NCBI RefSeq assembly: GCF_963259705.1
Contig: NC_081842.1
Coordinates: forward strand, 38,653,796-38,717,795
Reading direction: 5' to 3'
Source: Myotis daubentonii
Taxonomy: Eukaryota; Chordata; Mammalia; Chiroptera; Vespertilionidae
DNA length: 64,000 bases
This document shows, piece by piece, positions 10,363 through 22,639 of the stretch (the first letter of the stretch is position 1; the number at the start of each line of letters is the position of its first letter). The translations under genes were made by a program, and so were the position numbers. The notes beneath the pieces were generated by a model. That model was not told the origin of the DNA. It did not search any database and was given only the letters and a program-made list of their open reading frames with translations.

Positions 10363-10850
10363 TTTATATATGTTGAAGGCACTGCAAGGAAATCAGTGGA
10401 GCTGGTATACAGTGAGCAGGAGGAGATGATGTCAGAGAGGTAATGAGGTACAAACTCACATGGGGTTTTATCAGTCCTTGTAAGGCCTTTGATTTTTATT
10501 CTGGATTGAATAGGGAGTCACACGGTTTTGAAAAGAGGAATAATGTGGACTGACTTAAATGTTTAAATTGATCATCTGGCTTCTGCTGAGTCTAGACTCC
10601 AGACTGTAAAAAAATGTGGAATGAAAGCAAAGAGACCCAGAACACTGTAATAATCTAAGTAAGACATAATGGTAGCTGAGTCCAGAAATGGTAGCATGGA
10701 GGTAGTAGAAAATCATTGATTCTAGATGTATTTTGAAAGCTGAGCCAATAGGATATTCTAACCAAGTGTGAGATACAAGAAAAGAAAAGGATCAAGATTT
10801 TGAACCTCAGCAACTATGAGGAAGGAGTTTTTAATAACTTATATGGGGAA
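10363..10850 (-). mobile_element. L2 LINE fragment, right part of an interrupted copy
   Basis: Continues the L2 at 9690-9847: TTGTAAGGCCTTTGATTTTT, ATTCTGGATTGAATAGGGAG, CTGGCTTCTGCTGAG and TAGATGTATTTTGAAAGCTG all read as minus-strand L2. The insertion of the Helitron split it without loss of order. Confidence 0.78.
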
Positions 10851-10984
10851 GATAATATTTGCAAAACACTGGTGTATCCCCCCATGAGAGATTATTCAGT
10901 TATGCCCAGTAAAATGTTTATGAGGACAAATAAAATCTGCCGTTTGCTTTGGGTCTGCTACATAGTTGACACGTTTCAAGCACC

Positions 10985-11095
10985 CCTTTTTAATACTCAC
11001 AACATACTGAGGCTCCTAGGGACCAAAGTCTTGTTCTGGGACACAGGACAAGTGAAAGACAGAGCTCAGCTGCAAACCCAGCATTTCTCTGGACA
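10985..11095 (-). mobile_element. MIR fragment, minus strand
   Basis: Weak MIR match: ACTCACAACATACTGAGGC followed by GTGAAAGACAGAGCTCAGCTGC. Confidence 0.4.
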
Positions 11096-11701
11096 CCAAA
11101 CAAATACCTTTTCCAGAATCGCACATTTACTTGGAAATTTGCATATTAAGCATGGAAAAGAAGATAACCTTCAATTCATAAAAACATGTATCTAGATAGA
11201 AATGCATATCTCGTGTGGCATAAGAGGACTCAATGATGTTACTTAAAAGGTTGCTTATCCAAAAGAGTTAACCATTTAAATGCCACAGGCCTCAGTGAAT
11301 GTCAGCTTTGGATCTTAACAGGGCCTGCTTCTAAATTCTACACTTGTTTTGCTAGACTGAGACTCCCTCATCCATGCCCACTTGGGGCTACTTGTCTTTC
11401 TCTCCTGTCTGGGCCTTGCCATTCTGCAGCTAAAGACAAATGTCTAAGACCAAGCCCACGAGCTACAGAAAGGTAATGAGGCACCCTTCAAAATAACAGA
11501 GACTCACTCACCTCTGCCCATGCAGTAACAAATTTGATGGATGGCTTTGGATGACATTCATAATGGCCACCAGCTTTCAGAAAAAGAGTTTCTAAAGGAG
11601 TCTCTACACAGACTCCAGGAGTTCCCAGTGGACTGGCATCAGTTGTCAAGAATAAGTTTGAAAGTCAGGGAGAATAATACTAAGAAAGTATTTTTAAAAA
11701 A
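11096..11701. other. single-copy stretch
   Basis: No gene or repeat recognised. Contains an ATTTGCATATTAAGCATG string near 11139 that resembles POU-type sites. Confidence 0.4.
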
Positions 11702-11937
11702 CACTGGCTCAGTGAGTAGAGCATCAGCCCAGAGCATTGGCCCATGGATTGAAGGGTCCTGGTTTTGATTCCGGTAAAGGGAATGTATCTAGGGTGCAAG
11801 CTTCATCCCCTGCCCTGGTCAGGGGCGGATGCGGGAGGCAACCAATCGATGTGTCTCTCTCTCCCATCCATGTTTCTCTGTCTTTCCCCCTCTCTTCCAC
11901 GCTCTCTAAAAAATCAATGGGAAAACATCCTTGGGTG
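11702..11937 (+). mobile_element. Ves SINE, divergent subfamily with head duplication
   Basis: tRNA-like head with an internal repeat of the A-box region (AGAGCATCAGCCC then AGAGCATTGGCCC), a decayed B box (GGTTTTGATTCC) and a body reading GGCAACCAATCGATGTG. The 3' end is AAAAAATCAATGGGAAAAC, unlike the common AATCAATAAAA end. Related to 44646-44972. Confidence 0.85.
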
Positions 11938-12949
11938 AGGATGAACAAAACAAACAAAAAAACTAACCAAGAATGTTTAATATTTTAAATTAATTGAAAT
12001 ACCTGTACAAAACAATGCTCTACTGTCCTTGTCCAGGTATTTTTAAAAGAATCCTGCAGAATAATCACAGAAGGGCTGTCCACCAATTCCATTAAAGAAA
12101 GTTGAAGTTAAAGTAAGACTAGATCTCAGTTTATGTCCCTCCCAGAATCTGTAATCAAGCATTGTTGCATAGCATTACAACAAACATGAACTCCATCTCT
12201 TCCCCAAATCAGGAAGCTAATGATCCTAATTGTGCATTTCAGAATGCAAGGGACTAAAACAAATTTTCTCTACACTTAAATGAACTACAGCTTAAAATAG
12301 TTGTTTAGGTCTCAAACACCCTCCTCACCTACTTTCTAGTAAATGTTCCTGCAGTCATTACAGTACATTGTTAATGGGGACAAAAATGAGATGAATAAAT
12401 GACAAATTTAAAACTTTTCTATGATATAAAACACTCACTCAACAAGCATTTGCTGCGTAAGTCACATGAGCCAGGCACATTCTGGACACCTAGAAAACAA
12501 ACCTGACTATAACCTGCTCCTTGCCTTCAAGAAGCTTCCAAAGTAGTGGTGGGAACATTAAGATATCCCTATTTAATTTTTAAAAAAAACTATAACGGAT
12601 TTATGCATTATGGTTTAAGGGAGCTGTCCATAAAATGTGAGTTGAGGATAATGTCAGGACAGCTTAGAGATGATAGGATTACTCAGGATTACATGACATT
12701 CTTCTAAGTGGATCTCTGATGCCACAGCTTTTGCCAGTGAAACCCAAGATATTCACTATGAATAATATGAAATATCCAGATTTGCAGACAATATTGACAT
12801 TTAGTGAAACTCAAGTAAATACCAGTGAATGTTTATTGACTGAATGGCTACAAATAGGCAAGACTATCTTTTCACCAAAGATCAGAGGACATTGATGTTT
12901 CCATTGATGAGTGAAAATGTTTACCCATTGACAAGACATTGTCATTAAA
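11938..12949. other. mostly single-copy; L2-like end near 12430-12560
   Basis: The part CACTCAACAAGCATTTGCTG...GAGCCAGGCACATTCTGGAC resembles an L2 3' end on the minus strand. The rest is AT-rich without recognised features. Confidence 0.45.
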
Positions 12950-13511
12950 TCATTAGTGTTACTCTTCCCTTCCTCACAACTGCTCCCCATCCACCATTTC
13001 TTATCTCAATAAATGACCCAGGACAGAAACCTAGGAGTAATCATGATACTCTGTCACCCTCAGTCTTTGTCTCTAACCCCACATCAAGCCTGCTCTCCAA
13101 CTTCCCCCGTTGTCCCAGCTACCAGCACCTCCAGCATTATAACCTGTCCACATGAACTATAGGCCCCCATCCATCAAACTATTCTACTTCAAAATATCAG
13201 CAAGATTAATATTTTCAAAATTCAAATATGATCTTATTACTCCCTTGCTTAAAACTGTTACTAACTCCCTATAACTTTCAGACTACTGTCCAAGATCCTC
13301 AACGTGGCCCCAAAGTCCTATGTGATAAGGCAGCTTCAGGTTGTACTGCCCTCCTTCACTGTTGGAGCCCTAACCTATCTGTATCTCCAACTTCTCTCAA
13401 TAAGCCAAACTTCCTCCTGCCTCAGGGCCTGTGTGCATCCTCTTTCCTCCAACTGGAACTCTCCTACCCAACCCCAAGCCCCACCCTAGACCTCAAGTCA
13501 AATTTTGCTTC
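12950..13511 (+). mobile_element. L2 LINE fragment, left part
   Basis: Long plus-strand L2: AGGACAGAAACCTAGGAGTA, CTCCAACTTCCCCCGTTG, TGATCTTATTACTCCCTTGC, AACGTGGCCCCAAAGTCCTA and CTGCCTCAGGGCCTGTGTGC. Interrupted by a Ves SINE. Open frames here (113 codons near 13228) are not coding. Confidence 0.83.
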
Positions 13512-13732
13512 CTTTTTTTTAAGCATTTTTATTGATTTTGGAGAGGCAAGGAGAGGGAGAGAGAGATAGAAACATCAATGATGAGAGAGAATCATTGATT
13601 GGCTGCCTCCTGCACGCCCTCCACTGGGGATCAAGCCTGCAACCCTGGGCATGTGCCCCCAACCGGAATTGAACCTGGGATTCTTCAGTCCACAGTCCGA
13701 CGCTCTATCCACTGAGCCAAACCAGCCAGGGC
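13512..13732 (-). mobile_element. Ves SINE, minus strand, inside L2
   Basis: Reverse-complement Ves with tail TTTTTTTTAAGCATTTTTATTG at the left and A box complement near 13700-13725. It is flanked by a perfect 13-bp duplication CAAATTTTGCTTC at 13499-13511 and 13733-13745. Confidence 0.95.
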
Positions 13733-13745
13733 CAAATTTTGCTTC

Positions 13746-14010
13746 TTAAGAAAATATTTCTCTGGCTCTACATACTTGATCTGTCCTTTCTACCCCCACA
13801 TCCCCATCCCCTCCAGTATGCCCTCCCACACTCTCAGTACTTTTCCTCCACTGGAATGTGAACTCCTGTGGGCAGACTAAGTGTCCACCAATTACAGCTT
13901 CTAATTACATACTTTGTGATATTTAACTAATGTCTATTCCCTCTCCTCACCAGACTGCAAATGTCATGAAGACAGGGACCACATCAATCTTGTTGCATGC
14001 CAAAAAATTA
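13746..14010 (+). mobile_element. L2 LINE fragment, right part
   Basis: Continuation of the interrupted L2, ending with GACTGCAAATGTCATGAAG and GACAGGGACCACATCAATCT, the usual L2 3' region. Confidence 0.8.
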
Positions 14011-14021
14011 ATATTAAAAAC

Positions 14022-14022
<1 letters not shown>

Positions 14023-14080
<58 letters not shown>
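14023..14080. repeat. (CT)n microsatellite
   Basis: Near-pure CT run of about 55 bp. It creates the repeated RE residues in a minus-strand frame that is not coding. Confidence 0.96.
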
Positions 14081-14082
<2 letters not shown>

Positions 14083-14127
14083 TCATGCAGAAAATGATAA
14101 AAGTCCATGGCAAGGTCACATATTTTT

Positions 14128-14339
14128 TAATATATTTTATTGATTTTTTACAGAGAGGAAGGGAGAGGGATAGAGAGTTAGAAACATCGATGAGAGAGAA
14201 ACATCGATCAGCTGCCTCCTTCAAACTCCCTACTGGGGATGTGCCCGCAACCCAGGTACATGCCCTTGGCCGGAATCGAACCCGGGACCCTTGAGTCCGC
14301 AGGCTGACGCTCTATCCACTGAGCCAAACTGGTTAGGGC
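14128..14339 (-). mobile_element. Ves SINE, minus strand
   Basis: Reverse-complement Ves of the younger type, with tail TATATTTTATTGATTTTTT. It is flanked by a duplication AGGTCACATATTTTT at about 14113-14127 and 14340-14354. B box complement GGAATCGAACCCGGG is intact. Confidence 0.95.
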
Positions 14340-14417
14340 AGGTCACATATTTTTATAAAAATACATAATTGTTAGTGATCAGCTCATATATAGTTAGGAA
14401 AAAGTTATAAGGTGGAT

Positions 14418-14418
<1 letters not shown>

Positions 14419-14461
<43 letters not shown>
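14419..14461. repeat. (GT)n microsatellite
   Basis: About 42 bp of pure GT dinucleotides. Confidence 0.97.
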
Positions 14462-14463
<2 letters not shown>

Positions 14464-14554
14464 CCTCTAGATAGGATAAATGTCCTTAGATAATAGAAAA
14501 AAAAATGTGTGCATGTGGGTGGTGGTGGTGGTGGTTTGGAGAGGTAGAGGATTC

Positions 14555-14760
14555 AGAAGAACTAAGGCCAGACCCACTTATATAACCTATGTGCTATATG
14601 ACTTTCGGTTATGTCCCTTAACTGCTCAGTCAGCTTCCTCATCTATAAAACTAGTAATAAAAACATGTTCCTGCCCACCTCAAGTGACATGTTGGAGAGA
14701 CTTCTATGTGAAAGTAAAGAGCTCTACAAAAGTAGCAGGCCGTTATTGTATAGCCTTGAA
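14555..14760 (+). mobile_element. MIR SINE fragment
   Basis: MIR core is visible: GTGCTATATGACTTTCGG, then CAGCTTCCTCATCTATAAAA and an AGTAATAAAAACATG string. Confidence 0.65.
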
Positions 14761-15524
14761 AATAACATCCACTGTTTAAATTGGTGAAGGATTTGCCTCT
14801 GGGGACAGTCTGATTCTGACCAAATTTTCCAGTGAATTACCAAGGCTAGTAGAAGCTCTGCACAGGGCAGGTGTCACTGCACAGGACATTACCTTTTTCT
14901 TGCATTCAATAGTGATGGGTGAATATAGTTTCTGAAAGTGGAGAAGCTAATATTTCTCACCTCCAAAGTGATGCATCTTTGGAAAGCAGTGTGCTATTAA
15001 AACAAAGTCAAGAGGAAGAAGAAACCCTTAAAAAGAGATCCCAAATTAAAATGCTTATGGGGGTAGACAGATAACATAAAAGTGAGAGGTAGTGAGGGGA
15101 CAAAGACACCATAGCACTCTAGAGATGAGGGGAACACATAAAATTTGTCCAAACCAAAGAGAAAATGGCATTCTGTCATTAATTATGCTAAGGAAGAGAG
15201 CAAGCATAAATCAGGCTCTCCCAGGCAAACCTGGCCATCTGGCCACCTGGACTAGGCAGCATGACTGCTTGTTTCTAGTTAATGTAGGAACACCAACTTG
15301 CCATTGACATGTCTTCCCATTTTTCAGAAGAATCCAGAAATTTTCATATAAATTTTAATATAAGTGCTGGCAACTATTTTTTTAAAATACACATATTTAG
15401 GCAGTCAGCTTGTGACCTGTGCCTTTAAGGATTTTCTTCATCATTATTCACCATCATCACCATCAGCTGGACTGTTATTCTCTGAAGAGACATGTATCTG
15501 GACCACCTTCCACTGCAGAGAGAA
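14761..15524. other. single-copy stretch
   Basis: No gene or repeat recognised. Short ATC/CAT runs near 15430-15465 form a weak trinucleotide repeat. Confidence 0.4.
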
Positions 15525-15735
15525 TCTTTGCTAAAGACATTAATGAGTTCCTGCCATCTACCCAAGAGATGCTCTCACATGTATCATCTCATTTAAACAG
15601 CTCAACATCATGGGGCAAAGATTCTTGATATCCTCCACTTTACAGGACAAAAATCAGAGACTCAATGCAACAAAATGATTTAAATTCCTGAACAGCATAC
15701 CTGGGATGCAAAGTCATCAACTCTTTACAAATAAC
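15525..15735 (-). mobile_element. MIR SINE, minus strand
   Basis: TCATCTCATTTAAACAGC and ATATCCTCCACTTTACAGG, followed by ACCTGGGATGCAAAGTC, read as reverse-complement MIR. Confidence 0.65.
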
Positions 15736-15949
15736 AAGTGTACAGGGTAAGAAATAGAAGTCAAGGAGAGAGAGTACCATTAGAGCCAAAAAAAAATAAA
15801 AATAAAAAGGAGTGAGAGAGAGATAATCTTAACTGTCTGGCACTGATAGAGTCTCAGTATTTGCTGAATGAATTAATGAATGAATGAACGAACGAATTAA
15901 CACATTTGTGAATTTGTGGTTGCCATGTTGGCATCTATTACATGAAAGA

Positions 15950-16150
15950 TAGAGTATTTGGAGTTAGACACACCTGCATTTGAACATCACTTTCACCATA
16001 TACTGCAATTTGAATTTTGGTAGGTATTTAACCCTTCTAACCTCAGTCCTTCACCTCTAAAATGGACATAACATCCACTTAGAGGGCTGTTTTAAGAAAT
16101 AATTGGAATAAAACATGTGAAACATATTAAAAACTATGGTGCATAGTCAA
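15950..16150 (+). mobile_element. MIR SINE fragment
   Basis: TTGGAGTTAGACACACCTGC, AACCTCAGTCCTTCACCTCT and AAAATGGACATAACATCCAC match the MIR core. Confidence 0.7.
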
Positions 16151-16179
16151 AGATCAATGGATATTTACTAGCTCCAGTC

Positions 16180-19050
16180 TCTTGGGAAGAAGGGAGTCGT
16201 CCTTGTTTTTTCTTTTCCCATTGCTTTTAGTAGTTATCTATAAGGGCCTCTTACCCCCATCAAATTTATCCCTATTCCATTCTTTATTTTCCTCCCCTTA
16301 ACTAACTTTGGTTTACCCCTAACAAAATGGCTTCTCTCCCTGATTTTCCTATAAAAGCTCTTCTCTTATAATCCTTTGCCTCTGGGCTTGGGGTAAAAGG
16401 GAAGGACGTTGATATTCTCTGGGCTTCCCATTGCCAATTTGAGACAAAGTATCCACACCCTTCAAGAGCCAGCCTGTATCCTTCTCATGTCAGTTGGACT
16501 CCAACCTATCATGGGGCTGGGAAGACAGGAGACCATCATCAGTACATAACTGCTGGATAAATGAACTCACCTTACAAACAATTTAAATTTCTTTCTTGTA
16601 AACCCCAACTCTGCATCTAACCAAGGCTCATAGGCTAGACTTGGAGATAGCCAGTAATTGTAGAGAAGTTCAACAATATGGGATAATTAATAAGCACCTG
16701 TCCAGTGCTTAAGATTATTATGTGAAAGAATAAATTAAATTTTAACAGATTCCTCTTTCTCCACGATTATAGATGCACTTATGTATAGATGTAAAGGCCA
16801 GGTCAAGAGAGTCTAACCAACTGTTAATATCCATCATAAAAATACAGTTGACTAAGGAACCATAGCATTGAAAGTCATAGAATACCTCGTAAAGGCAATT
16901 TCACTGTCAGTATGTATTTCATGGAGAATATCCATTAAAGCTACTCTGTGGTTAATGATTAACAAAATCAGGTACATCCATTTAGGAAAATTCAGATGTC
17001 GCTTATATTTATAAAATATCTAATGGAACAGCACACTTCCAACAAGGCAGGAGCCTTTATCGGATAGATTCTACATCTGCATACTCCAGTCTCAGCTACA
17101 GGAAAGCCTCTGATCCGATGGTCATTTCATGCTTGTGAAGTCAGAACTATCACATAGCAAATAATGACATTGGATGCTCCTTAAAATTTACTCTCAGTTG
17201 GCCCATAAATCATCATTATCCAATGCATAGGAATAACTATCAATTTTTTGGTCAAGGTGAAAATGAAAACAAAATTTAAACGTCTGCTTTATTTATATTT
17301 TCTGAGATTGGAGTAAAGATTCCAATAAAGTCCCATTAAGGGAAGTCTGTCACCAGCATAATTAACATCTTCTCATTAAAAGTGTGAGGCTCTCTTCTCT
17401 GACTCCCTGCACAGCATCAAGGCACTCATTAGAGAGCCCTTGTTGATGGAGCAAATAGGGGTGTGATGGAGACTGTCAAAAAATGCCAAAGTGATACAGG
17501 AAGACAAAAACACACCTGTGGTTCCAAGCATATGTCTGGGGATGGGGGAATCCCTGAAAGGGTTTTGAGTTGATATCCTCGCACACCTTAAAATATTATT
17601 TCAATATGGCTGTGGGATGCCATTTCCCATCACTGTGCTCTGGTGTGTGTTGGCCGAGAAGTATCCAACCTCTGACCTGACTGGAGGTTGTAGGGGAAGA
17701 GGAAGGCACCGGGCCTTATCCAGGTATGTCCCTCAGGCCTGTGGGAAGTTCAGGGCAGGGTAAACTGCATGATTTTTGGAGTCTAGGTCAATTACAAGAA
17801 ACGGCATCTTGAGGGAATACTAGGACTCAGCCTGGTCTGCAAAATAAGTGGAATTCCTAGAGAAAAATAAATTCCTAGGGAAAAAACACTTAAGATGTGA
17901 CCACTGTGCATGCCACAACACACAGGGGGTTAAGGGGGCTGTGGTCACATCAGGCACAGTGTTCCCCCTGCTCAGCACATGCCCTTTCCCCAAAGTTTCA
18001 GCCCCTACTTCAAAATTATGTGTTTCAATGTTAGTATAATAAATCAGCTCTGGAAATTATAAACATAAATTAATATTTCTAAGTTTTTATAAAAACTAGA
18101 AAATAAACTATGATGGCAACCTGTCAAAGTCACATCAGATATCAGATTATATCCACCCCACGTCCGCCCCAACGTCCCCTCCCCATCTCCTCTTGATAGG
18201 TCTATCCTCCAAGGTTATAGAGACTCAGAAATTCTCAGAATAGCTGAGCTTTCTCATCTTCTGTGTTCCCCAAGAAAAAGCAAACATAGACTCTCAAGTG
18301 CTACTACAAGTGACAGGAATCTCCAGGCTCCTTCTGTGTTGACAAAATTCTGCAGGCACAGAAGCCTGTGCAGGGACACGGGCTAAAGGGTTGACTTTTC
18401 ATTTACTTCCGTCTCAGGAGCACATGATGCTATAAGCTCCAGCATTCAGTGTTAAGCATTTAATGCAGGAGGATCAAAGGGAAGCAGGAAACGTGTTCAG
18501 ATTCATCAACCGTTAGTCTTGCTATGAGATTCCAGCCAGAAAAACAGGGGCAACGTTGGTCAGAATGTAAGACAGCTATTTCTGGAGACTGATAAAAAAT
18601 GTCATTAACAGAGTTTAGTTTAGAGTCTACAGACATGTGACCCTCAAGGAGGTCAATACGCACAAGGATGCAAGTTGCTATAGTAATAGACGTTAAATCT
18701 TATATCTACCAGCAGAGATGGAAAGAGAGTGTGATCTCTTTGAAATTACTATGGTTAGGAAAAAAGACACTTAATATAGCAAGTTAATAACACAGCATTC
18801 CACATTATAGAAAGCTATAATGGGTCTCATAGTTAGGCATGTCTGATAAAATATTGACATGACAAATACAGAATAATAACCTGAAGTGTCTGCTCTCTTA
18901 GTCCTTCACGTATAAGAAATCTGAACCACTCAGTTTTATGCCTATAATACAAATTCTCAGTTTTCTAGCAGAAGGTTTTTTTCTGCAACTATATGGACTG
19001 ATCCATGGGAAATTCATTTTTGAAAGAAAAAGAAGAGTGAGATAATCAAA
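16180..19050. other. long single-copy stretch, no gene seen
   Basis: Almost 3 kb without recognised transposons or defensible coding sequence. The part 17280-17460 has the look of a conserved non-coding element (TTCCAATAAAGTCCCATTAAG, CAGCATAATTAACATC, AGCATCAAGGCACTCATTAG): no simple repeats, several homeobox-like ATTA cores. No exon with splice sites and a recognisable protein was found. Confidence 0.5.
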
Positions 19051-19064
19051 AGAAAGTAATGATA

Positions 19065-19180
19065 CTTTACATTTGTTGAATGCTTCAGTTTCTACTCATT
19101 CAACGAGTACTAGTATTTCAGGAGCCCCTATGATGTGCTATGCTAAACGTTAGGCGGAAGGTGGTGACCAAAACAAACTG
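19065..19180 (-). mobile_element. L2 LINE 3' fragment, minus strand
   Basis: CATTTGTTGAATGCTTCAG and CCCTATGATGTGCTATGCTA read as the reverse-complement L2 end. Confidence 0.5.
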
Positions 19181-19549
19181 CTCTTTTTTCATGGGACAAA
19201 AGTTTTCATACACCCTAAAAAGCAAGACAGAGCAAGAGCTGGTACCCATTGGCTCAGCCTCATCACTTCCTCTTTTTGTTGTTATGCTTGGATCAAAGGC
19301 TCACTGGGGACCTCTCAGGAAAGGGGGTGCTTCCTGGAAAGAAATAAAAGTCATCTTGTGGGATGTTCAGGCTTCCTCGGGCCTGTCACTGTAGCAAAGG
19401 TAGCCACAGTCTTTTCAGGCTGATTTTGTTCTTCTTTATTCTGGTTGTCAGCCCTCTTTAGGACTCGGCCACTCTCTACTTCTCTGCTCTGTTCTCCTTT
19501 TGTTGGAACACATCATTTACAAAGAGGCAGCAGAAAATAGTGGTCAACA

Positions 19550-19760
19550 AGCAGACTCTGGAGTTTAGAAGCCTGGGTTTAAATGCTAGTTCTGCTACCT
19601 ACTAGCTGTGTGACCATGAAGATATTAATTAACTTCCCTGTGCCTTAGTTTCCTTATCTGTAAAATGGAGATAGTAACAGAGCCTACCTTATAAAATTGT
19701 TGATTCACTGACAAAATATAAAGCACCTGGTATGGTGTTTATCAGGGAATAAAAGCTATG
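19550..19760 (+). mobile_element. MIR SINE, well preserved
   Basis: AGACTCTGGAGTTTAGAAGC, CTAGCTGTGTGACCATGAAG and TATCTGTAAAATGGAGATAG are clear MIR core strings. Confidence 0.88.
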
Positions 19761-19794
19761 TCAATAAACACTGACATAGGACACAGTGAAGTCC

Positions 19795-19980
19795 CAAGCA
19801 CTATTCTAAGAGTTTCCATGTATTAATCCTGTAATCTTTGCAACAACCCTATGATAAAAGTACTATTATTATCTTCATTTTACTGGCAAAAAAAAATAAA
19901 AGACAGAGCCTTAGAGATGTTAAACAAATTGCTAGAGATCATACAAATAGGAATCCATGAACTTCAAAACCTGCAGTCTT
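19795..19980 (-). mobile_element. MIR SINE, minus strand
   Basis: GCAACAACCCTATGATAAAA, TATTATTATCTTCATTTTAC and AGAGCCTTAGAGATG read as reverse-complement MIR. The next Ves SINE inserted at its edge. Confidence 0.82.
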
Positions 19981-20197
19981 GCCCAGCCAGTGTGGCTCAG
20001 TGGTTGAGGATCAACCTATGAATCAGGAAGTCATGGTTGGATTCCCTATCAGGGCACCTGCCAGGGTTGCAGGCTCAATCCCCAAGTAGGGAGTGTGCAA
20101 GAGGCAGCTGATCAATGATTCTCTCTCATCACTGATGTTTCTATCTCTCTCTCCCTCTCCCTTCTTCTCTGAAATCAATAAAAATATATTTTTTTAA
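19981..20197 (+). mobile_element. Ves SINE, GGTTGAG-type subfamily
   Basis: CAGCCAGTGTGGCTCAGTGG head, TGAATCAGGAAGTCATGG, and tail CTCTGAAATCAATAAAAA. Flanking duplication is about CCTGCAGTCTT at left and ATCTGCATCTT at right. The B box is degraded (GGTTGGATTCC). Confidence 0.93.
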
Positions 20198-20529
20198 ATC
20201 TGCATCTTAATGACAGTGTTAACATAATAACTGGCTTAGCCTTGCCCTTGAATCTGTAAATCTTTTCTCAATCTCAATGTTGCTTCATTGAAGTGCTCCT
20301 AACTTCCGCTCCATGTGACCTCTCTTAACTCGGATTCTATTTCATGGCTCTACCCTATGTTTCCCATTTTAAGTCCCAGCTCATCTTTTCATGACAAAAC
20401 CCCTCAAAGTTTGCTGGCCCACCTATGTTAGCATCCACCTGGATCCTGTTTGCTGTGGCTCCAGGCAGTGAGGTTACTTGTTTCAAAACAGGGCCATATA
20501 GAAGGGGCCATGGGCATGACAGGCAATGT

Positions 20530-20660
20530 GACTGGCACTTCTAATGTACCCATTCTACAGACACAGCAACCAAGGTTTTTTAAAGTCTGGTGATTAACCC
20601 AAGCTCATACTGTTAATGGTTACCAGAGGTAGGACTCCAATCTGAGAGTTCTGACTTCGA
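20530..20660 (-). mobile_element. MIR SINE fragment, minus strand
   Basis: TACCCATTCTACAGACACAG then AGGTAGGACTCCAATCTG; a short, old reverse-complement MIR. Confidence 0.5.
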
Positions 20661-21585
20661 GAGCAGTGAATTTTCCCTATTTCCTCTGGGATATTTCTTT
20701 CTGTGTATGTGGAGGCAAATTCAGTCTCACCTAGAATCACTACTTTACTCAAAGCACCTACAGCAAAAAGTATATTCAACAGCAGCAAGTAAAAAGTAAA
20801 GAATTGAGGACTATTCCAGCTATGTCCATACCCTGGACATTGTCTACTGTAAAATTTGCTCACCTAATACAATAATATATTCTCTCTAGTAAGAATTTTC
20901 TCTTTTTCTCTCTTTATTCCTTTACTCAAATTTCCTGCTTCTGTGCTAAGAAGAGAGAAACTTTTCATAGTTCTATCAATGCATAGTTGTAAGCAGCTCA
21001 AACATTGCCAGGTGCCATTTTGGGAAGAGGAGAGGAACTTGGGGGATATTAAGACTCCAAGAATACCTGAAAAAATTAAAGTAGAAAAATGATGGTTTAT
21101 CAGTGGGAGTAGAGAATTGGGCAGCATGGGATACAATCCTTTTTTCCACTGCTCAGTAAAGTTTGTATACACTATTTGATTCTTCATAAGGAGACTGGAT
21201 CCTTTAGTTTGTATCCTTTCCCCAGGCTTTCAGGAAATATTCTGAACTTTATGTTTTTAACAGGTTTGGATTAATGTTCACAAACAGAAGCTGGCTATTG
21301 AAAACTGAGAATGGAGAATCATAATTGAGGTACCTTGGAACACAAAACTATTTCTAAGTTATCCTGATGCTTTGTGTCTTGGTGACACCACATCCATTAT
21401 GTTGAAATATTGACTGAGACTTGTCCTCGTTAGGGCAGGAGAGATAAGTGCTTATACTTAAGAAACTCGAGAAACCTCTTACTGATCTCAGACAAACATG
21501 TGGTTCCCTATGATTTCAAGGAGAGCAACAGGAACTTTGTTAATGACTCTCTTAATATTTGGCCTCTGTTTATCAAATTACCCAC
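20661..21585. other. single-copy stretch
   Basis: No gene or repeat recognised. Two adjacent minus-strand frames (89 and 107 codons) show no recognisable domain and are treated as chance. Confidence 0.4.
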
Positions 21586-21589
21586 AGAA

Positions 21590-21770
21590 ACAGTGTGGTC
21601 TAATGGGAAAAACATGGCCCCAAGAGTCTGAAAAACCTGAGTTCAAATCCTCTCACTGTCAGTAACTTAGTTTCTCTTTCTGAATTTTGCTTTATTTCCC
21701 TGGAACAATGAGGATATTAATATCTATCACATAGTTGTCATGAAGAATGCATTGTATATACTAGAATGCC
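21590..21770 (+). mobile_element. MIR SINE fragment
   Basis: GTGTGGTCTAATGGGAAAAA, CCTGAGTTCAAATCCTCTCA and an AATGAGGATATTAATATC string match MIR. Confidence 0.7.
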
Positions 21771-22059
21771 TCCAGAGAAAAAGAATATATAAAGCTTATT
21801 TCCTTCCCTTATGAAAAATCCTTATATATAAAAAAACACTTCCACAGGACAATTTGACATAATAACATAACGATCATTATATCTGATCTCAAATTATAAC
21901 ACCCATCACAGAGCTATAAGCAACTAGTCCTAGGAGAATTTATACCAAAAAATTTTTAATCCAACTTACAAGCTGGTGACAACTTTCCATTGAACCTTCC
22001 TATTTTTTGAATAAAGTCCGTGAGAGCATTTCTAAACGACTATCAGCTAGTCGAGTGTG

Positions 22060-22610
22060 AAAATTTTGTCTCTACTGTTCTGTGCCATCTGGTCGACCAC
22101 ACACCCGCCTCTCACTCCTCAGAGCTTTCTGTGCAAGGCAAAGGCTGAAGTCGTTGAAGCTCTGATGCTGGCACTCACTAAAAACTTTATAATGTGCATT
22201 AGGAAATGCTTAAAGCCATAAACTTGGGTAATTAACTGATGTGGCATTGCTCGAAGTTCTGAGTGCAGAGAATTCATTAAAGGCAGCATTTCAAGTGTAA
22301 TTTGGAGTAAAATTTGACAGCTGAATTGAACAGATTGGAATATGGAAGTGTGAGGGCAGCGATGGCTGAGAAGCATTTCTAACCTCTGGGAATGCTGATC
22401 AGATTTATCCTCCCAGCATTTTCTTCTGCCTTTGGTTTGGTGGTGACACTCAGAGTAACTAAATAAACCTGTAGACAGGGGTACTTTCCCACAGGCATAG
22501 ACGTAAAAATCAGCAGGGCTTCCTCTGAGTATGCCATTTGTCTCTGAGAACCAATGGATCTTGGACAGCCCCAGGACATGTGTTGTAAGAAGCATCCAAT
22601 TAAATATTAG
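22060..22610. other. single-copy block, possible conserved non-coding element
   Basis: Repeat-free, balanced composition, with TAATTAAC, TTCATTAAAG, ACAGCTG and AATTTGGAG-type strings that recur in developmental enhancers. A 158-codon minus-strand open frame (22119-22595) crosses it but shows no recognisable domain. Long frames can be by-products of conserved, stop-poor sequence. Confidence 0.4.
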
Positions 22611-22639
22611 GTGTTAGATTCTTACATGCCACTCAATCA

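Noticed and set aside
13228..13569. 113-codon frame as a gene
   Set aside because: It lies in an L2 fragment and reads into a Ves SINE.
22119..22595. 158-codon minus-strand frame as a gene
   Set aside because: No recognisable domain, no promoter or splice context, and mammalian intergenic DNA of this length yields such frames by chance.
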